A DNA stretch of 50,223 nucleotides from Gammaproteobacteria bacterium (GCA_016744395.1 JADGEK010000028.1:1-50223); one strand, 5' to 3'. Shown: positions 9,165 through 17,530, counted from the first letter of the stretch. Made by a program: numbers and translations. The notes: generated from the sequence alone by a model not told the origin.

Positions 9165-9332
9165 TTAATTAATAATATTAATAATATTTCTGGCAATATC
9201 AGACTCACGACGATGTTTACGTCGATCCGAGCCACTCCGCCTTTCGGTAGAGACATGATTTCCATCACAATCCATTAAAGGAAATACTGATTTCAAGTTC
9301 CCCTGTCTTCTATCGCTTCTTTCTTCTTGCAT
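9165..9332 (-). CDS. Small Arg-rich hypothetical protein (55 residues)
   Basis: The gene is short but well formed. AAGGG sits seven bases upstream of the ATG at 9332, and the frame stays open to TAA at 9165. The protein begins MQEERSDRRQGNLKSVFPLM and carries a second related stretch, ERRSGSDRRKHRRESD. The two S-D-R-R motifs flank a central acidic-hydrophobic segment (VFPLMDCDGN). It has no signal peptide or membrane segment. I do not recognise a named family; paired RRxxxDRR motifs occur in small proteins of gammaproteobacteria, but I cannot assign a role. A GG-N10-GC element and an upstream box lie in front of it, as for the PEP-CTERM gene, so it may belong to the same regulon. It has no close operon partner. 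Confidence 0.7.
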   Translation of the reverse strand: MQEERSDRRQGNLKSVFPLMDCDGNHVSTERRSGSDRRKHRRESDIARNIINIIN

Positions 9333-9400
9333 TTCAACCCTTGGTAAACTGATCCATAAATTATAATTCTAAACTTATATTTGAAGAACAACACAAAACA

Positions 9401-9416
9401 TGCATGCTATATGCCA
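9401..9416 (-). promoter_or_regulatory. Candidate sigma-54 promoter of the small Arg-rich gene
   Basis: The reverse strand reads TGGCATATAGCATGCA: GG (9415-9414) and GC (9403-9402) with 10 bases between, TGGCA at -24 and ATGCA at -12 (consensus TTGCA). Transcription would begin near 9390, about 58 bases before the start codon, close to the spacing at the PEP-CTERM gene. Confidence 0.5.
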
Positions 9417-9482
9417 ATATAGCACATTTTGATAATATAAATAGCCTTATAACAGATAAAATCTGTACCAATAAATGAGCAC

Positions 9483-9500
9483 TGTAAAAAAAACAGACAA
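9483..9500 (-). promoter_or_regulatory. Weaker enhancer-like box upstream of the small Arg-rich gene
   Basis: The reverse strand reads TTGTCTGTTTTTTTTACA, keeping TGTC and TTTACA at the same spacing as the other boxes. Its centre is about 77 bases upstream of the GG at 9415-9414. The A/T-rich middle makes a chance match more likely than for the other copies. Confidence 0.35.
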
Positions 9501-9576
9501 TTAAATACTTTTTATTGAAGTTAGTGACATGGTCTTCCCATTGGAGCAATTAAATCAAGCCCTAGAGAGAGAAAGT

Positions 9577-10611
9577 TTAGTTTTTCTTCAAGTCGTTAAC
9601 ATACCAGTCCATAGCTTCTTCCAAGCCAGCATCAATCACATGGGTAGGTTCATAACCCAATAGATTTTGCGCTTTACTAATGTCAGCCTGAGAATGACGA
9701 ACATCACCAGCCCGGAAGTCCCTATAGACAAGCTCAGTTTCTTTAAGATTGGCTACTCTTACTTTAAGTTTATCCTGAAGAAAGTGAAACAATTCATTCA
9801 AACTTGTACGGTGATTTAGAGCAACATTATAAACCTGGTTCGCTGCATCAGGATTTTGGCTGGTCGCAGCCAGGATATTTATCTGCATCACATTTTTTAT
9901 ATAACAAAAGTCACGACTCGTTTCTCCATCACCATTGATATACACAGTTTCATTATCCATAATGCTGGCTACCCATTTAGGGATCACTGCGGCATAAGCG
10001 CCATTAGGATCCTGACGTTGACCAAAAATATTAAAGTAGCGTAAACCAATTGATTTAAAACCGTAAGTTCTGGCAAATACCTCGGCATAAAGCTCATTGA
10101 CCACTTTAGTAACTGCATAGGGAGAGAGGGGGTTGCCAATTTTATCTTCGACCTTAGGTAAATCGGGATGATCGCCGTAGGTTGAACTGGATGCAGCATA
10201 GACAAAGCGAGAAACCTCAGCATTTTTTGCGGCAACAAGCATATTTAAAAAACCTGAAATGTTATTCTCATTCGTGGTAATCGGATCTTCAATCGAACGA
10301 GGAACTGAACCTAAGGCAGCCTGATGTAAAACATAGTCAACACCACGGCATGCACTATCGCAAGTATTCAAATCTCGCATATCACCTTCAATAAAGGTGA
10401 ATGCATTCCACTGAGATTCTGAAACCAGCTCTTTCACCTGATCAAGGTTGTGCTGATGTCCCGTAGAAAAATTATCTAGACCCAAAACTTGCTGGTTGTT
10501 TACCAGCAATGTTTCTAATAAATTAGAACCAATAAATCCAGCAACACCAGTGATTAACCACGTCTTTGGTGATTTATTTAGTTGTTCTAGTTGTTGCTCA
10601 TATACAGACAT
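9577..10611 (-). CDS. tviC: UDP-N-acetylglucosamine 4-epimerase (WbpP/TviC-like)
   Basis: The 344-residue SDR-family enzyme has NAD-binding [16 protein letters not shown] at 21-36, SSSTYGDHP near 141-149, and the catalytic Tyr165/Lys169 in SPYAVTK. It closely resembles P. aeruginosa WbpP and Salmonella TviC along its length, including [10 protein letters not shown] and [14 protein letters not shown]. Such enzymes interconvert UDP-GlcNAc/UDP-GalNAc and the matching uronic acids. Its start codon overlaps the stop of the adjacent dehydrogenase (TAATG at 10611), so the two are translationally coupled and together should supply UDP-GalNAcA for the surface polymer. Confidence 0.92.
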   Translation of the reverse strand: MSVYEQQLEQLNKSPKTWLITGVAGFIGSNLLETLLVNNQQVLGLDNFSTGHQHNLDQVKELVSESQWNAFTFIEGDMRDLNTCDSACRGVDYVLHQAALGSVPRSIEDPITTNENNISGFLNMLVAAKNAEVSRFVYAASSSTYGDHPDLPKVEDKIGNPLSPYAVTKVVNELYAEVFARTYGFKSIGLRYFNIFGQRQDPNGAYAAVIPKWVASIMDNETVYINGDGETSRDFCYIKNVMQINILAATSQNPDAANQVYNVALNHRTSLNELFHFLQDKLKVRVANLKETELVYRDFRAGDVRHSQADISKAQNLLGYEPTHVIDAGLEEAMDWYVNDLKKN

Positions 10612-11888
10612 TATAATCTTCCATCCACTTCATCGGCTTTGAGTAAATACTTAATGTCAAATAAAACATGATCATCCTTACCCATTTTATGGATAGCTTC
10701 AGCGCCCATATTCTTAAATTCATCATGAGAAACAGCCAGAATAATGGCATCATAATGGCTATCTTTGGGTGCATCAATTGGTGTTATATTATATTCATAT
10801 TGAGCTTCAGCTTTGTCAACCCAAGGATCATACACGTCAATATTCGCACCATATTGATTCAGCTCATCCACCATATCAACAACACGCGTATTTCTTAAGT
10901 CTGGGCAGTTTTCTTTAAAGGTCAAACCCAAGATTAAAACATTCGCTTCAGCGATATGAATGCGCTTTTTCAGCATCAGCTTAATGACTTCTGAAACCAC
11001 ATAAGGTCCCATATTGTCATTAAGGCGACGTCCAGCCAAAATCATTTCTGGATTATAACCAATCTCCTGAGCTTTATGAGTTAAATAATAGGGGTCGACA
11101 CCAATGCAGTGGCCACCAACTAACCCAGGGCGAAATGGCAAGAAGTTCCACTTGGTTCCAGCGGCTTTAAGGACTTCTTCTGTATCAATTCCTAAACGAT
11201 TAAAAATAAGAGACAGTTCATTAATCAATGCAATATTGACATCTCTCTGGGTGTTTTCAATCACTTTTGCAGCTTCAGCCACCTTTAAACTACTGGCTTT
11301 ATGGGTCCCCGCAGTGATAACACTTTGATACAAGTTATCGACATAATTTGCAATTTCTGGTGTTGAACCTGCAGTCACTTTTAAAATATTAGTCACACGA
11401 TGCTCTTTATCCCCAGGATTAATACGTTCTGGGCTGTAACCTGCATAAAAATCCTGGTTAAATTTCAGGCCTGATGTTTTTTCAACTTCTGGAATACAGA
11501 CCTCTTCGGTAGCCCCAGGATAAACAGTGGATTCATAAATAATAACATCCCCTTTTGAAATAACGCTGCCCAGCATGGCACTGGCCTTTATCAAAGGTGT
11601 TAAGTCTGGATTTTTATTTTTATCAATCGGTGTTGGAACCGTCACTATATAAACATTACAGGCTTTAAGATCATCAATAGAATAAGAATATTTCAGATGT
11701 AAAGCTTCTTTTAACTCTTCTTCACTTGCTTCAAGAGTACTATCCTTTCCTGATTTTAACTCTTTGACTCTTGGCTCATTAATATCAAAACCCACTACGG
11801 GTATTTTTTTTCCAAACTCTACAGCAAGAGGCAAACCAACGTAGCCTAGTCCAATAATTGCTAGTTTTGTGTTTTCCAGAGTTATCAT
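10611..11888 (-). CDS. tviB: UDP-N-acetylhexosamine 6-dehydrogenase (TviB/WbpO-like)
   Basis: The 425-residue enzyme oxidises the C6 hydroxyl of a UDP-HexNAc to a uronic acid using NAD. It has a Rossmann motif [10 protein letters not shown] at 13-22, VPTPID at 84-89, the mid-domain [14 protein letters not shown], and the catalytic Cys261 in [12 protein letters not shown]. The late [13 protein letters not shown] is also typical. It resembles TviB and WbpO rather than UDP-glucose dehydrogenase. AAGGA precedes the ATG. It lies 87 bases after the ATPase gene and directly precedes the epimerase gene. Confidence 0.93.
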   Translation of the reverse strand: MITLENTKLAIIGLGYVGLPLAVEFGKKIPVVGFDINEPRVKELKSGKDSTLEASEEELKEALHLKYSYSIDDLKACNVYIVTVPTPIDKNKNPDLTPLIKASAMLGSVISKGDVIIYESTVYPGATEEVCIPEVEKTSGLKFNQDFYAGYSPERINPGDKEHRVTNILKVTAGSTPEIANYVDNLYQSVITAGTHKASSLKVAEAAKVIENTQRDVNIALINELSLIFNRLGIDTEEVLKAAGTKWNFLPFRPGLVGGHCIGVDPYYLTHKAQEIGYNPEMILAGRRLNDNMGPYVVSEVIKLMLKKRIHIAEANVLILGLTFKENCPDLRNTRVVDMVDELNQYGANIDVYDPWVDKAEAQYEYNITPIDAPKDSHYDAIILAVSHDEFKNMGAEAIHKMGKDDHVLFDIKYLLKADEVDGRL

Positions 11889-11975
11889 TACTCATTCCTT
11901 ATTATTTACAATCGAATTTTCTATAAAAAGATAATATGTAGGTGGGCTTTATGCATAAACAAAGCTATTGAAAGG

Positions 11976-13154
11976 TCAAAACTTTTTATCCAGAGACTTT
12001 TTAAATGATTCAATCTCTTTTTCAACCCGACTTTCAAAATCTCTAATGGTTTCATCTATGTCTACAAAATCAGAATTGAAAGCAGTACTTGGTGAAATAA
12101 TTTTTTCTGCAGGCTTATGTTTCATTTTTACCTCAACCTGCTCAATCTGTTCAACAGGAACGGGGATAACTTCCACTTCATTCAATACATCAGCGTTTGA
12201 TGAAAGCATAGTAGTGTTGTTCATATCAATCAATTGTTGATTCTCATTTACACCTGTTATCAAAGAGTCGCTTGTGTTATTTTCCTGTACTTGTTTCAAA
12301 AGATTTGATGCTTCTGCGTTTTTTCTTAATTTAATTGGACTGGTAACCTCATCTTCCAACTCATCTGCCACCATATGGATATGTTCTTTTGTAAAAAAGC
12401 TGACTTCTTCAAGATACCCGAAGAGCATAATACGATCACAAAAAACATTAATTCGTCTTGGCACACCTTCCGTTAATTCATGAACAACTTTCAAAGCACC
12501 TTCATCAAATAAAGGACCTCCAGCCCACCCAGCCTCTTTTAAGCGATAATTAACGTACAAACTTGTTTCATTTTCTTTCAAGGGTCCCAAATGGCAGGAA
12601 GCAATAACACGTTGACGTAGCTGCTCCATTGAACTGTCTTGTAAGGTAGTAATAAATTCTTTTTGACCAACAAGAAAACTTTGAATCAAAGGCTTATTAT
12701 TAACTTGAAAATTAGACAACATTCTAAGTTCTTCAACTGTCTTAGCTGGCAAATTTTGTACTTCGTCGACAACTAGAACCACCCGGCGCCCCAATTTATG
12801 TGCCGAATTCAAAAAAGCTTTAAACTGGTTTAATAACGCAGCCTTTGTAAGTCCCCTTGAAATCAATTCAAAGGATTCACAAATCATTTCCATCAAATCA
12901 TGCTCTTCAAGATGGGTTGTAACCAGCTGCTTTGCAATATAGGTTTTATGATCAAGCCCAGCGATAAGGTTTTTTACAATCGTTGTTTTACCAGTACCAA
13001 TGTCACCAGTAATGACAATAAAACCTTCGCCCTGACTCAAACCGTATTGAAGATATGAAAGCGCCCTTTTATGCCCTTTACTGGCAAAAAAGATACGCGG
13101 ATCAGGTGTCATCTGGAAGGGGTTATGCTGTAATTTATAATATTCTTTATACAT
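11976..13154 (-). CDS. ExeA/GspA-like ATPase of PEP-CTERM loci (TIGR03015-like)
   Basis: The 392-residue AAA ATPase starts MYKEYYKLQHNPFQMTPDP, the typical opening of the 'putative secretion ATPase, PEP-CTERM locus' family. Walker A is GDIGTGKTT (50-58) and Walker B is VVLVVDE (125-131). The AAA region ends near residue 270. The last 120 residues are a low-complexity acidic and Val-rich tail, longer than usual, ending in a charged possible coiled coil (FESRVEKEIESFKKSLDKK). The ATPase is related to GspA/ExeA, which helps assemble secretion machinery, and probably drives assembly or regulation of polysaccharide export. It precedes tviB on the same strand. Confidence 0.85.
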   Translation of the reverse strand: MYKEYYKLQHNPFQMTPDPRIFFASKGHKRALSYLQYGLSQGEGFIVITGDIGTGKTTIVKNLIAGLDHKTYIAKQLVTTHLEEHDLMEMICESFELISRGLTKAALLNQFKAFLNSAHKLGRRVVLVVDEVQNLPAKTVEELRMLSNFQVNNKPLIQSFLVGQKEFITTLQDSSMEQLRQRVIASCHLGPLKENETSLYVNYRLKEAGWAGGPLFDEGALKVVHELTEGVPRRINVFCDRIMLFGYLEEVSFFTKEHIHMVADELEDEVTSPIKLRKNAEASNLLKQVQENNTSDSLITGVNENQQLIDMNNTTMLSSNADVLNEVEVIPVPVEQIEQVEVKMKHKPAEKIISPSTAFNSDFVDIDETIRDFESRVEKEIESFKKSLDKKF

Positions 13155-13308
13155 ACAATTTTTTACTATTAAAAAGAATTAAAAAAGGGGTTCATATTAT
13201 TATGACTAAACACCAATTCTAGGGTAATTTACGAATAGATTCAATTTGAGTATGCGTTTCAGGATGAATTGATCGCACTAAGTAAGATAGCCCTTACAGG
13301 GAATTAAA

Positions 13309-14097
13309 TCATGCATGTCTACGACTGTGTTTTTTCCTACGTCTTTTACTATGCCGTCTTAATTTTCTCTCTTTTCGTTTCTCACTACCAACTATTATTT
13401 TTTTAACAACAAAACTGATTGCTTTCCCGATAAGTAAAACACCTACAATGATAAAAAAAGCATTTTTGAGCAAATCATAAATACCATCAAATAATTCCCT
13501 CACCATTGCTTTATTTGGTGTTTTTTTATCATGAACTGCTGGTGGAAGATTTTTATTTGCTATTTCTTCTAGTGATTTTCCTTTAAGCAAAGTCAACTCT
13601 TTTGATGATTGCTGTAAAATCAGCTCTTTTGACTCTAAATCCTTTGTTGAAAAATTAAGAGCCTCTCTAAATTCAGCTGTATCAGCCCATATTTTTTTGG
13701 CATCTTTTTTTATTTCGGGAGTTAACATAGGAGTCAGAGACTGATATATCTCCAGGCCTGGCTTTTGTGCATCAAGTTCTTCCTGCTCAAATAGGTAAAA
13801 ATCAGTGTCATCGCTATTAATAGCCTGCTTATCTTTTGATGGGTCAACTGCACTTTTATTAACTCCCGTTGAGATTCCTTTATCCAGGGATTGTTTAGGT
13901 AAATAGTGAGTTGGTATTTCCTTTTTATTTGATAAAAAAGGTTCTACATTTTGAGGCCCGCTTTGAAAAGACGAAGCATCTAAATCAGATAATTTGTCAT
14001 TCTGACTCATATCATCTAAAGGAATACTCCACACATTAAATGACCAGATCAACAGTAAGGAGAATAATAAAAAGAGATTATTTTGTTTCATAATCAT
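13309..14097 (-). CDS. Unknown secreted or membrane protein with Arg/Lys-rich C-terminal tail
   Basis: The 262-residue protein is not recognised. It has an N-terminal signal sequence (NLFLLFSLLLIWSFNVWS), about 170 polar residues without clear domain motifs, a single transmembrane helix near 212-230 (AFFIIVGVLLIGKAISFVV), and a tail of about 30 residues that is mostly Arg, Lys and His (RKLRRHSKRRRKKHSRR). The layout implies a periplasmic domain anchored with a basic cytoplasmic tail, which could contact nucleic acid or membrane lipid. It is the last gene of the operon holding the Tat-signal, PqqD-like, HprK-like and nucleotidyltransferase genes, 40 bases after the last. The start may instead be the second ATG at 14091. 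Confidence 0.6.
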   Translation of the reverse strand: MIMKQNNLFLLFSLLLIWSFNVWSIPLDDMSQNDKLSDLDASSFQSGPQNVEPFLSNKKEIPTHYLPKQSLDKGISTGVNKSAVDPSKDKQAINSDDTDFYLFEQEELDAQKPGLEIYQSLTPMLTPEIKKDAKKIWADTAEFREALNFSTKDLESKELILQQSSKELTLLKGKSLEEIANKNLPPAVHDKKTPNKAMVRELFDGIYDLLKNAFFIIVGVLLIGKAISFVVKKIIVGSEKRKERKLRRHSKRRRKKHSRRHA

Positions 14098-14137
14098 TTG
14101 ATTATACTAAAAAATAGTATGAAGTCGAATTCTAGTA

Positions 14138-15220
14138 CTATACAACCTCCTTATTACTAAAGAACATCTTATGAAACAAATGTGGCAGCAATAGATAAAG
14201 GGGCATTCTGAGGTAATGAGAACGAATATAAAGAATTAATCGAGCTATTGAGGTCAGACTACTATCACAACTCTTATGATCAGGACGAAAAGCATGTTTA
14301 AAAAGATTATCCATTATTATCAGTAAAAGAAAGTTTGGTTTTTTTTCATTAAAAGTCTGAAAAAAATCTACTGGTATTGGAGTATGCAAAATAGTATGAC
14401 AATAATGCATTGCATAAAACAGTGGTCTTTGGAGATTTAAGGAAGTAGCACGATTCACTAATTCTTGCCAAAAATCACTGCTCACAGAAAACTCTCTCAT
14501 CAAACTGTCTAAATCAGAAAGATCTCTCAAGCCATGCTCTAATTCCCCGTCACCAAACAAATGAGTTGCACTATGGAGAACCAGATCAGTCTTTGAAAAA
14601 GTATAAACATTTTCAAAGCCTACAACTGGAACAACTTCTCGCAAAAGCTGTTCCACATCAACCTTTAGCTTCGCTGTCTCTGGCAAAATAGTATGATGAA
14701 CATCTAACACAGTACCTCTATTCTCATGCTTTAAAGGCGGTAATTCATGCATCCATTTTCGATAATAGCGTTGATCATATTTATCATTATGAAAGCTCAA
14801 CCAACCGTCCTTCCAAAGCTCTTTTTCAACCGTCGATATTATCTTCTTAGATACCAGAATATCTACATCATTAAACAATCGACCTCTTGCTGCCCTTAAA
14901 TTTTGAGCTAAATAAGCTGCACCTTTTAGTAAAATAACAGGAACAGTAATAGATGATAAAACCTTACCAATCTCATCAATTTCATAAAAAGCTGATTGGC
15001 TATGCCGATCTGAGATATAATATCGTGATTGTAAATGAAGAAGTGCTTGTTGCGGTACTTTTTCTAATAAATTGGACTCTTTTAATAAACAATAAACCTT
15101 GGCCATCAAATTAGCATGTCGAGCCTGTCTTATAAACAGATCCCAATCAGACATTACAAAGTCAGATACCACTGAAATATCAATTAATGCTCTTATTAAT
15201 AAGCAATTATCCTTTTCCAT
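14138..15220 (-). CDS. Nucleotidyltransferase-family protein (PF14907-like)
   Basis: The 360-residue protein contains LLKGAAYLAQN followed by GRLFNDVDILV; the D-V-D pair is the metal-binding motif of the polymerase-beta-like nucleotidyltransferase fold used by this family. A later HATHLF-like segment (LHSATHLFGDGELEHGLRDL) is also typical. Members are common in polysaccharide loci and beside HPr-kinase-like genes; the substrate is unknown. It starts 2 bases after the HprK-like gene stops, so the two are coupled. Confidence 0.75.
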   Translation of the reverse strand: MEKDNCLLIRALIDISVVSDFVMSDWDLFIRQARHANLMAKVYCLLKESNLLEKVPQQALLHLQSRYYISDRHSQSAFYEIDEIGKVLSSITVPVILLKGAAYLAQNLRAARGRLFNDVDILVSKKIISTVEKELWKDGWLSFHNDKYDQRYYRKWMHELPPLKHENRGTVLDVHHTILPETAKLKVDVEQLLREVVPVVGFENVYTFSKTDLVLHSATHLFGDGELEHGLRDLSDLDSLMREFSVSSDFWQELVNRATSLNLQRPLFYAMHYCHTILHTPIPVDFFQTFNEKKPNFLLLIIMDNLFKHAFRPDHKSCDSSLTSIARLILYIRSHYLRMPLYLLLPHLFHKMFFSNKEVV

Positions 15221-15222
15221 AC

Positions 15223-16143
15223 TTATGATTTAACACTCATAGATGCGAGCTTATCAAATGTATTAAGGGCTTCATCAAGATGACTATATGAAAAATCAAA
15301 ACAATCGCACTTTTCAATCAACTGACCAAGAGCCTCAAAACCTCTATGCCCTAACACATCATAATTGAAACAGTTTTTCTTAACCTGCATAAACCCTTCA
15401 CCTTTCATAACAGGTGTTAGCTCTGTTGTGGCTCCTGCTTTAAATTGAGGAAAAATAACCCAGGTTGGTTTAGCCGTCTGCGAAGAGGCTTCTACATAAT
15501 CAGAAATAGGTTTCATAAGAGCAATGCTTCCCTTATGGGTGTTTTCTATCAAAGGCCCGAAAATAGTTCCTTCTTTCAGTTGCTGAATAATATCCACTGA
15601 TTCATTTTTCAAACTGACTGGACGAGGAATGGGGGTTAAATGTTTTTCAGATAAGCTAAACAAGGCAAACTCATCACTCAGTAGACGCCAACCATTAAGA
15701 GAGAGGGCCGCGCATAAAGTACTTTTTCCTGCACCAGGAACTCCAGGAAGAATAACAGCTTTGCCATTTTTTTCAAGAACAGCAGAATGAACAATTAAAT
15801 ACTGATGAGCATACTGAGCAATACACCAGTTCAACCCCCACTCGAAAAAAACAAATGCATGATTTGCAGGTAAAGGTTTAAAGGGCTTGAAACCATCAAA
15901 GTTAAACAGACATTGTGGTCTAAACCATCGCCTTACTCCCTTAGGTGTCTGGACACTCACATGAAAATCAGCAAAATCAGCTTTCACCTCGACAGTAAAG
16001 TCAGCGTATAACAGATAAACATTTTCAGCAACTAGAGTAAAAGAAGATTGGAGCTTGACGATAAATGGACCAATATGGAGAAACAGGCCTTCGGCTCCAA
16101 GACATTGCTTAAACAAGGAGTATTCAATTTCTTTGACTTTCAT
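15223..16143 (-). CDS. HprK-related kinase A-like protein (HPr-rel-A system)
   Basis: The protein has about 306 residues. The P-loop LPGVPGAGKST sits near residue 160, after IVHSAVLEKNGKAV, the layout of the HPr kinase/phosphorylase C-terminal domain. A nearby acidic segment, LLSDEFALF, matches the HprK region that follows the P-loop. I take the ATG at 16143, which overlaps the stop of the PqqD-like gene (TGATG); an upstream in-frame start at 16179 would lie inside that gene. The family 'HprK-related kinase A' is known to pair with a PqqD-like protein and a nucleotidyltransferase, exactly as here. What it phosphorylates is not known. No HPr or PTS gene is nearby. Confidence 0.75.
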   Translation of the reverse strand: MKVKEIEYSLFKQCLGAEGLFLHIGPFIVKLQSSFTLVAENVYLLYADFTVEVKADFADFHVSVQTPKGVRRWFRPQCLFNFDGFKPFKPLPANHAFVFFEWGLNWCIAQYAHQYLIVHSAVLEKNGKAVILPGVPGAGKSTLCAALSLNGWRLLSDEFALFSLSEKHLTPIPRPVSLKNESVDIIQQLKEGTIFGPLIENTHKGSIALMKPISDYVEASSQTAKPTWVIFPQFKAGATTELTPVMKGEGFMQVKKNCFNYDVLGHRGFEALGQLIEKCDCFDFSYSHLDEALNTFDKLASMSVKS

Positions 16144-16427
16144 CAAGACCGATACTTCACGATTTCTAAAAGTAAACACTGCTCCAAATACTGCTGAATA
16201 TAGTGACTTAATTCTTGTTTTTCTACATTAGCTGTTGACTGAATCAGTATTCCCATTATTTCTTGAGTTGTTCTTGGTTTTACAAGTAATAATTTAAGAA
16301 TTTCTGCACCAAACAAGTTGATTAAATGAGTAAATCCGCTTCCTTTTTGGTAGATGACAACCTCATCACAAAAAACATGAAACTCAGGCAGTATATATTT
16401 ATTAATTAACCAAAGACCCTTTTTCAC
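16143..16427 (-). CDS. PqqD-like peptide-binding protein of the HPr-rel-A system
   Basis: The 94-residue protein starts MKKGLWLINKYILPEFHVFC. It has the size and layout of PqqD-like domains: a short beta N-terminal part (FHVFCDEVVIYQKGSGFTHLINLFGAEIL) followed by helices. PqqD proteins hold precursor peptides for modifying enzymes. The DEVVIYQ...THLIN...EILKLL pattern matches the conserved 'hlln..a..il.ll' region of these proteins. It overlaps the HprK-like gene by one base and follows the Tat-signal gene by 26 bases. Assignment rests largely on size and neighbours. Confidence 0.65.
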   Translation of the reverse strand: MKKGLWLINKYILPEFHVFCDEVVIYQKGSGFTHLINLFGAEILKLLLVKPRTTQEIMGILIQSTANVEKQELSHYIQQYLEQCLLLEIVKYRS

Positions 16428-16453
16428 TGACTACAACACCATAAAAACGAAAA

Positions 16454-17074
16454 TTAATTGAGAGGACAAGTGATCCATGAATACGAAGGGCTGCCATCAT
16501 GCAAATTTTCAAACTTTTTCTTTAACTCTTCGGGCGTTCCTAACCAGGAATTATAAATTATAATTACTTCAGCAGAAGTATAGCCAAAAGTTGGATAGCC
16601 TATAACTGCAGCATTAAGAAGAGTAGCAACCGTATGAAAACCAACTTTATAAGGATCGTCAAACTTATAAGGATTTTTATTCTTTAATATTTGCATTAAA
16701 GTCAATCCCCAAAATGGTGATGAATCATCAATATTAAAAACTTGAGAAAACAAGGTACCATTATCAGTATCGTTACCATCATTTCCATCATTCAGCTCAT
16801 CTGGATTATACTGTGAAGGCCAACTTTCAGGATGATTCTTCCAATAACCAGGACTACATCCTTCACAGTGAACCTCAGCTACACCAGAGTGATTACCTGA
16901 CTCCATGCCTGAAGTTGTACATTGGTTCCCTTGACCCAATACTGGCCTACTTGCCAATGACATTACAATAGGAGTAACCATACTAGCCTGAGCAAAACGT
17001 CTACGGGAAATGCCAGTACTTTTTTTGGCATCACCCTTGTCTTTTATTTCATTATTTGTTACATCATCATGCAT
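16454..17074 (-). CDS. Tat-signal protein with CxxCxPGYWKNHP motif
   Basis: The 206-residue protein has a twin-arginine signal: SRRRFAQA (24-31), then MVTPIVMSLASRPVLG and a likely cut near residue 48. Folded export through Tat is therefore expected. Just after comes Cys70-EGC73-SPGYWKNHPESWP, a motif seen in a group of uncharacterised secreted proteins. Four Cys remain in the mature part (52, 70, 73, 203). The middle is an Asn/Asp/Gly-rich linker (91-106), then a region with TVATLLNAAVIGYP. No enzyme is recognised. It heads the operon with the PqqD-, HprK- and nucleotidyltransferase-like genes, and is the obvious candidate substrate of that cassette. That role is inference. Confidence 0.75.
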   Translation of the reverse strand: MHDDVTNNEIKDKGDAKKSTGISRRRFAQASMVTPIVMSLASRPVLGQGNQCTTSGMESGNHSGVAEVHCEGCSPGYWKNHPESWPSQYNPDELNDGNDGNDTDNGTLFSQVFNIDDSSPFWGLTLMQILKNKNPYKFDDPYKVGFHTVATLLNAAVIGYPTFGYTSAEVIIIYNSWLGTPEELKKKFENLHDGSPSYSWITCPLN

Positions 17075-17228
17075 AATAACTACCCATAAAATTTCTTAAA
17101 ACAACTTATTAAATTTATCTAATGTAAATACTTTTGTTAAAGTAAATAAGTAGTATACAACAACCACACTAATTTCTCTGTAATCAAAAGACCTACAAAA
17201 GCAAAATATATCTTTTCAAGTCACAACA

Positions 17229-17244
17229 TGCAATATTTACACCA
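17229..17244 (-). promoter_or_regulatory. Candidate sigma-54 promoter of the Tat-signal/HPr-rel-A operon
   Basis: The reverse strand reads TGGTGTAAATATTGCA: GG (17243-17242), 10 bases, GC (17231-17230), with a perfect TTGCA at -12 but a weak -24 (TGGTGT against TGGCAC). Transcription would start near 17218, leaving a long leader of about 144 bases. The box 73 bases upstream strengthens the call. Confidence 0.4.
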
Positions 17245-17306
17245 AAACATAAATCATTTATTTTTCAAAAGGATATAAACATCCTAAGATAATCCATCAC
17301 AACATG

Positions 17307-17324
17307 TGTAAATAATTCTGACAC
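17307..17324 (-). promoter_or_regulatory. Putative enhancer box upstream of the Tat-signal gene
   Basis: The reverse strand reads GTGTCAGAATTATTTACA, the same GTGTCA-N6-TTTACA pattern and orientation as upstream of the PEP-CTERM gene. Its centre is about 73 bases upstream of the candidate -24 GG. It could also affect the divergent gene at 17531. Confidence 0.5.
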
Positions 17325-17530
17325 TTTAAGTTGCTCATGACTGGCCAAACCTGATAAATATTGAGAAAAGAGGAAGTTGACTCATTGTGATTCAAGGTTC
17401 AAAATATCCACCATGTGAATTCACTCAGAAAAAATTGATACATTGTCGCTACATACAAAGGCACGGAAGATTGCATGTATTTTAAAAAAATCAGAATTTA
17501 TGTCATGCACAGGACAATAAGAAAATCCGC

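Larger units (their letters stand above)
17075..17530. other. Long intergenic regulatory region between divergent genes
   Basis: No gene is supported in these 456 bases; stops break all frames early. It holds the candidate -24/-12 element at 17229-17244 and the box at 17307-17324, both facing the Tat-signal gene. Between 17370 and 17460 there is a stretch with TTGACTCATTGTGATTC and CTCAGAAAAAATTGATAC, partly echoed at 22930-22945; its origin is unclear, and it could be a decayed mobile-element end or operator sites. Confidence 0.5.

Noticed and set aside
9361..9549. 62-residue minus-strand open frame
   Set aside because: It overlaps the candidate promoter and box of the 55-residue gene, has odd composition and no ribosome binding site.
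13309..13420. C-terminal helix plus basic tail of the 262-residue protein as a sorting signal
   Set aside because: No PEP-type motif precedes the helix and the tail is about 30 residues, far longer than in PEP-CTERM tags.
17071..17084. Second GG-N10-GC at the Tat-signal gene
   Set aside because: It overlaps the start codon, so transcription would begin inside the gene and lose the Tat signal.
17460..17474. Sigma-54-like GGCACG...TTGCA upstream of the VanZ-repeat gene
   Set aside because: The GG and GC are 11 bases apart, not 10; sigma-54 is strict about this spacing, although both half-sites look good.
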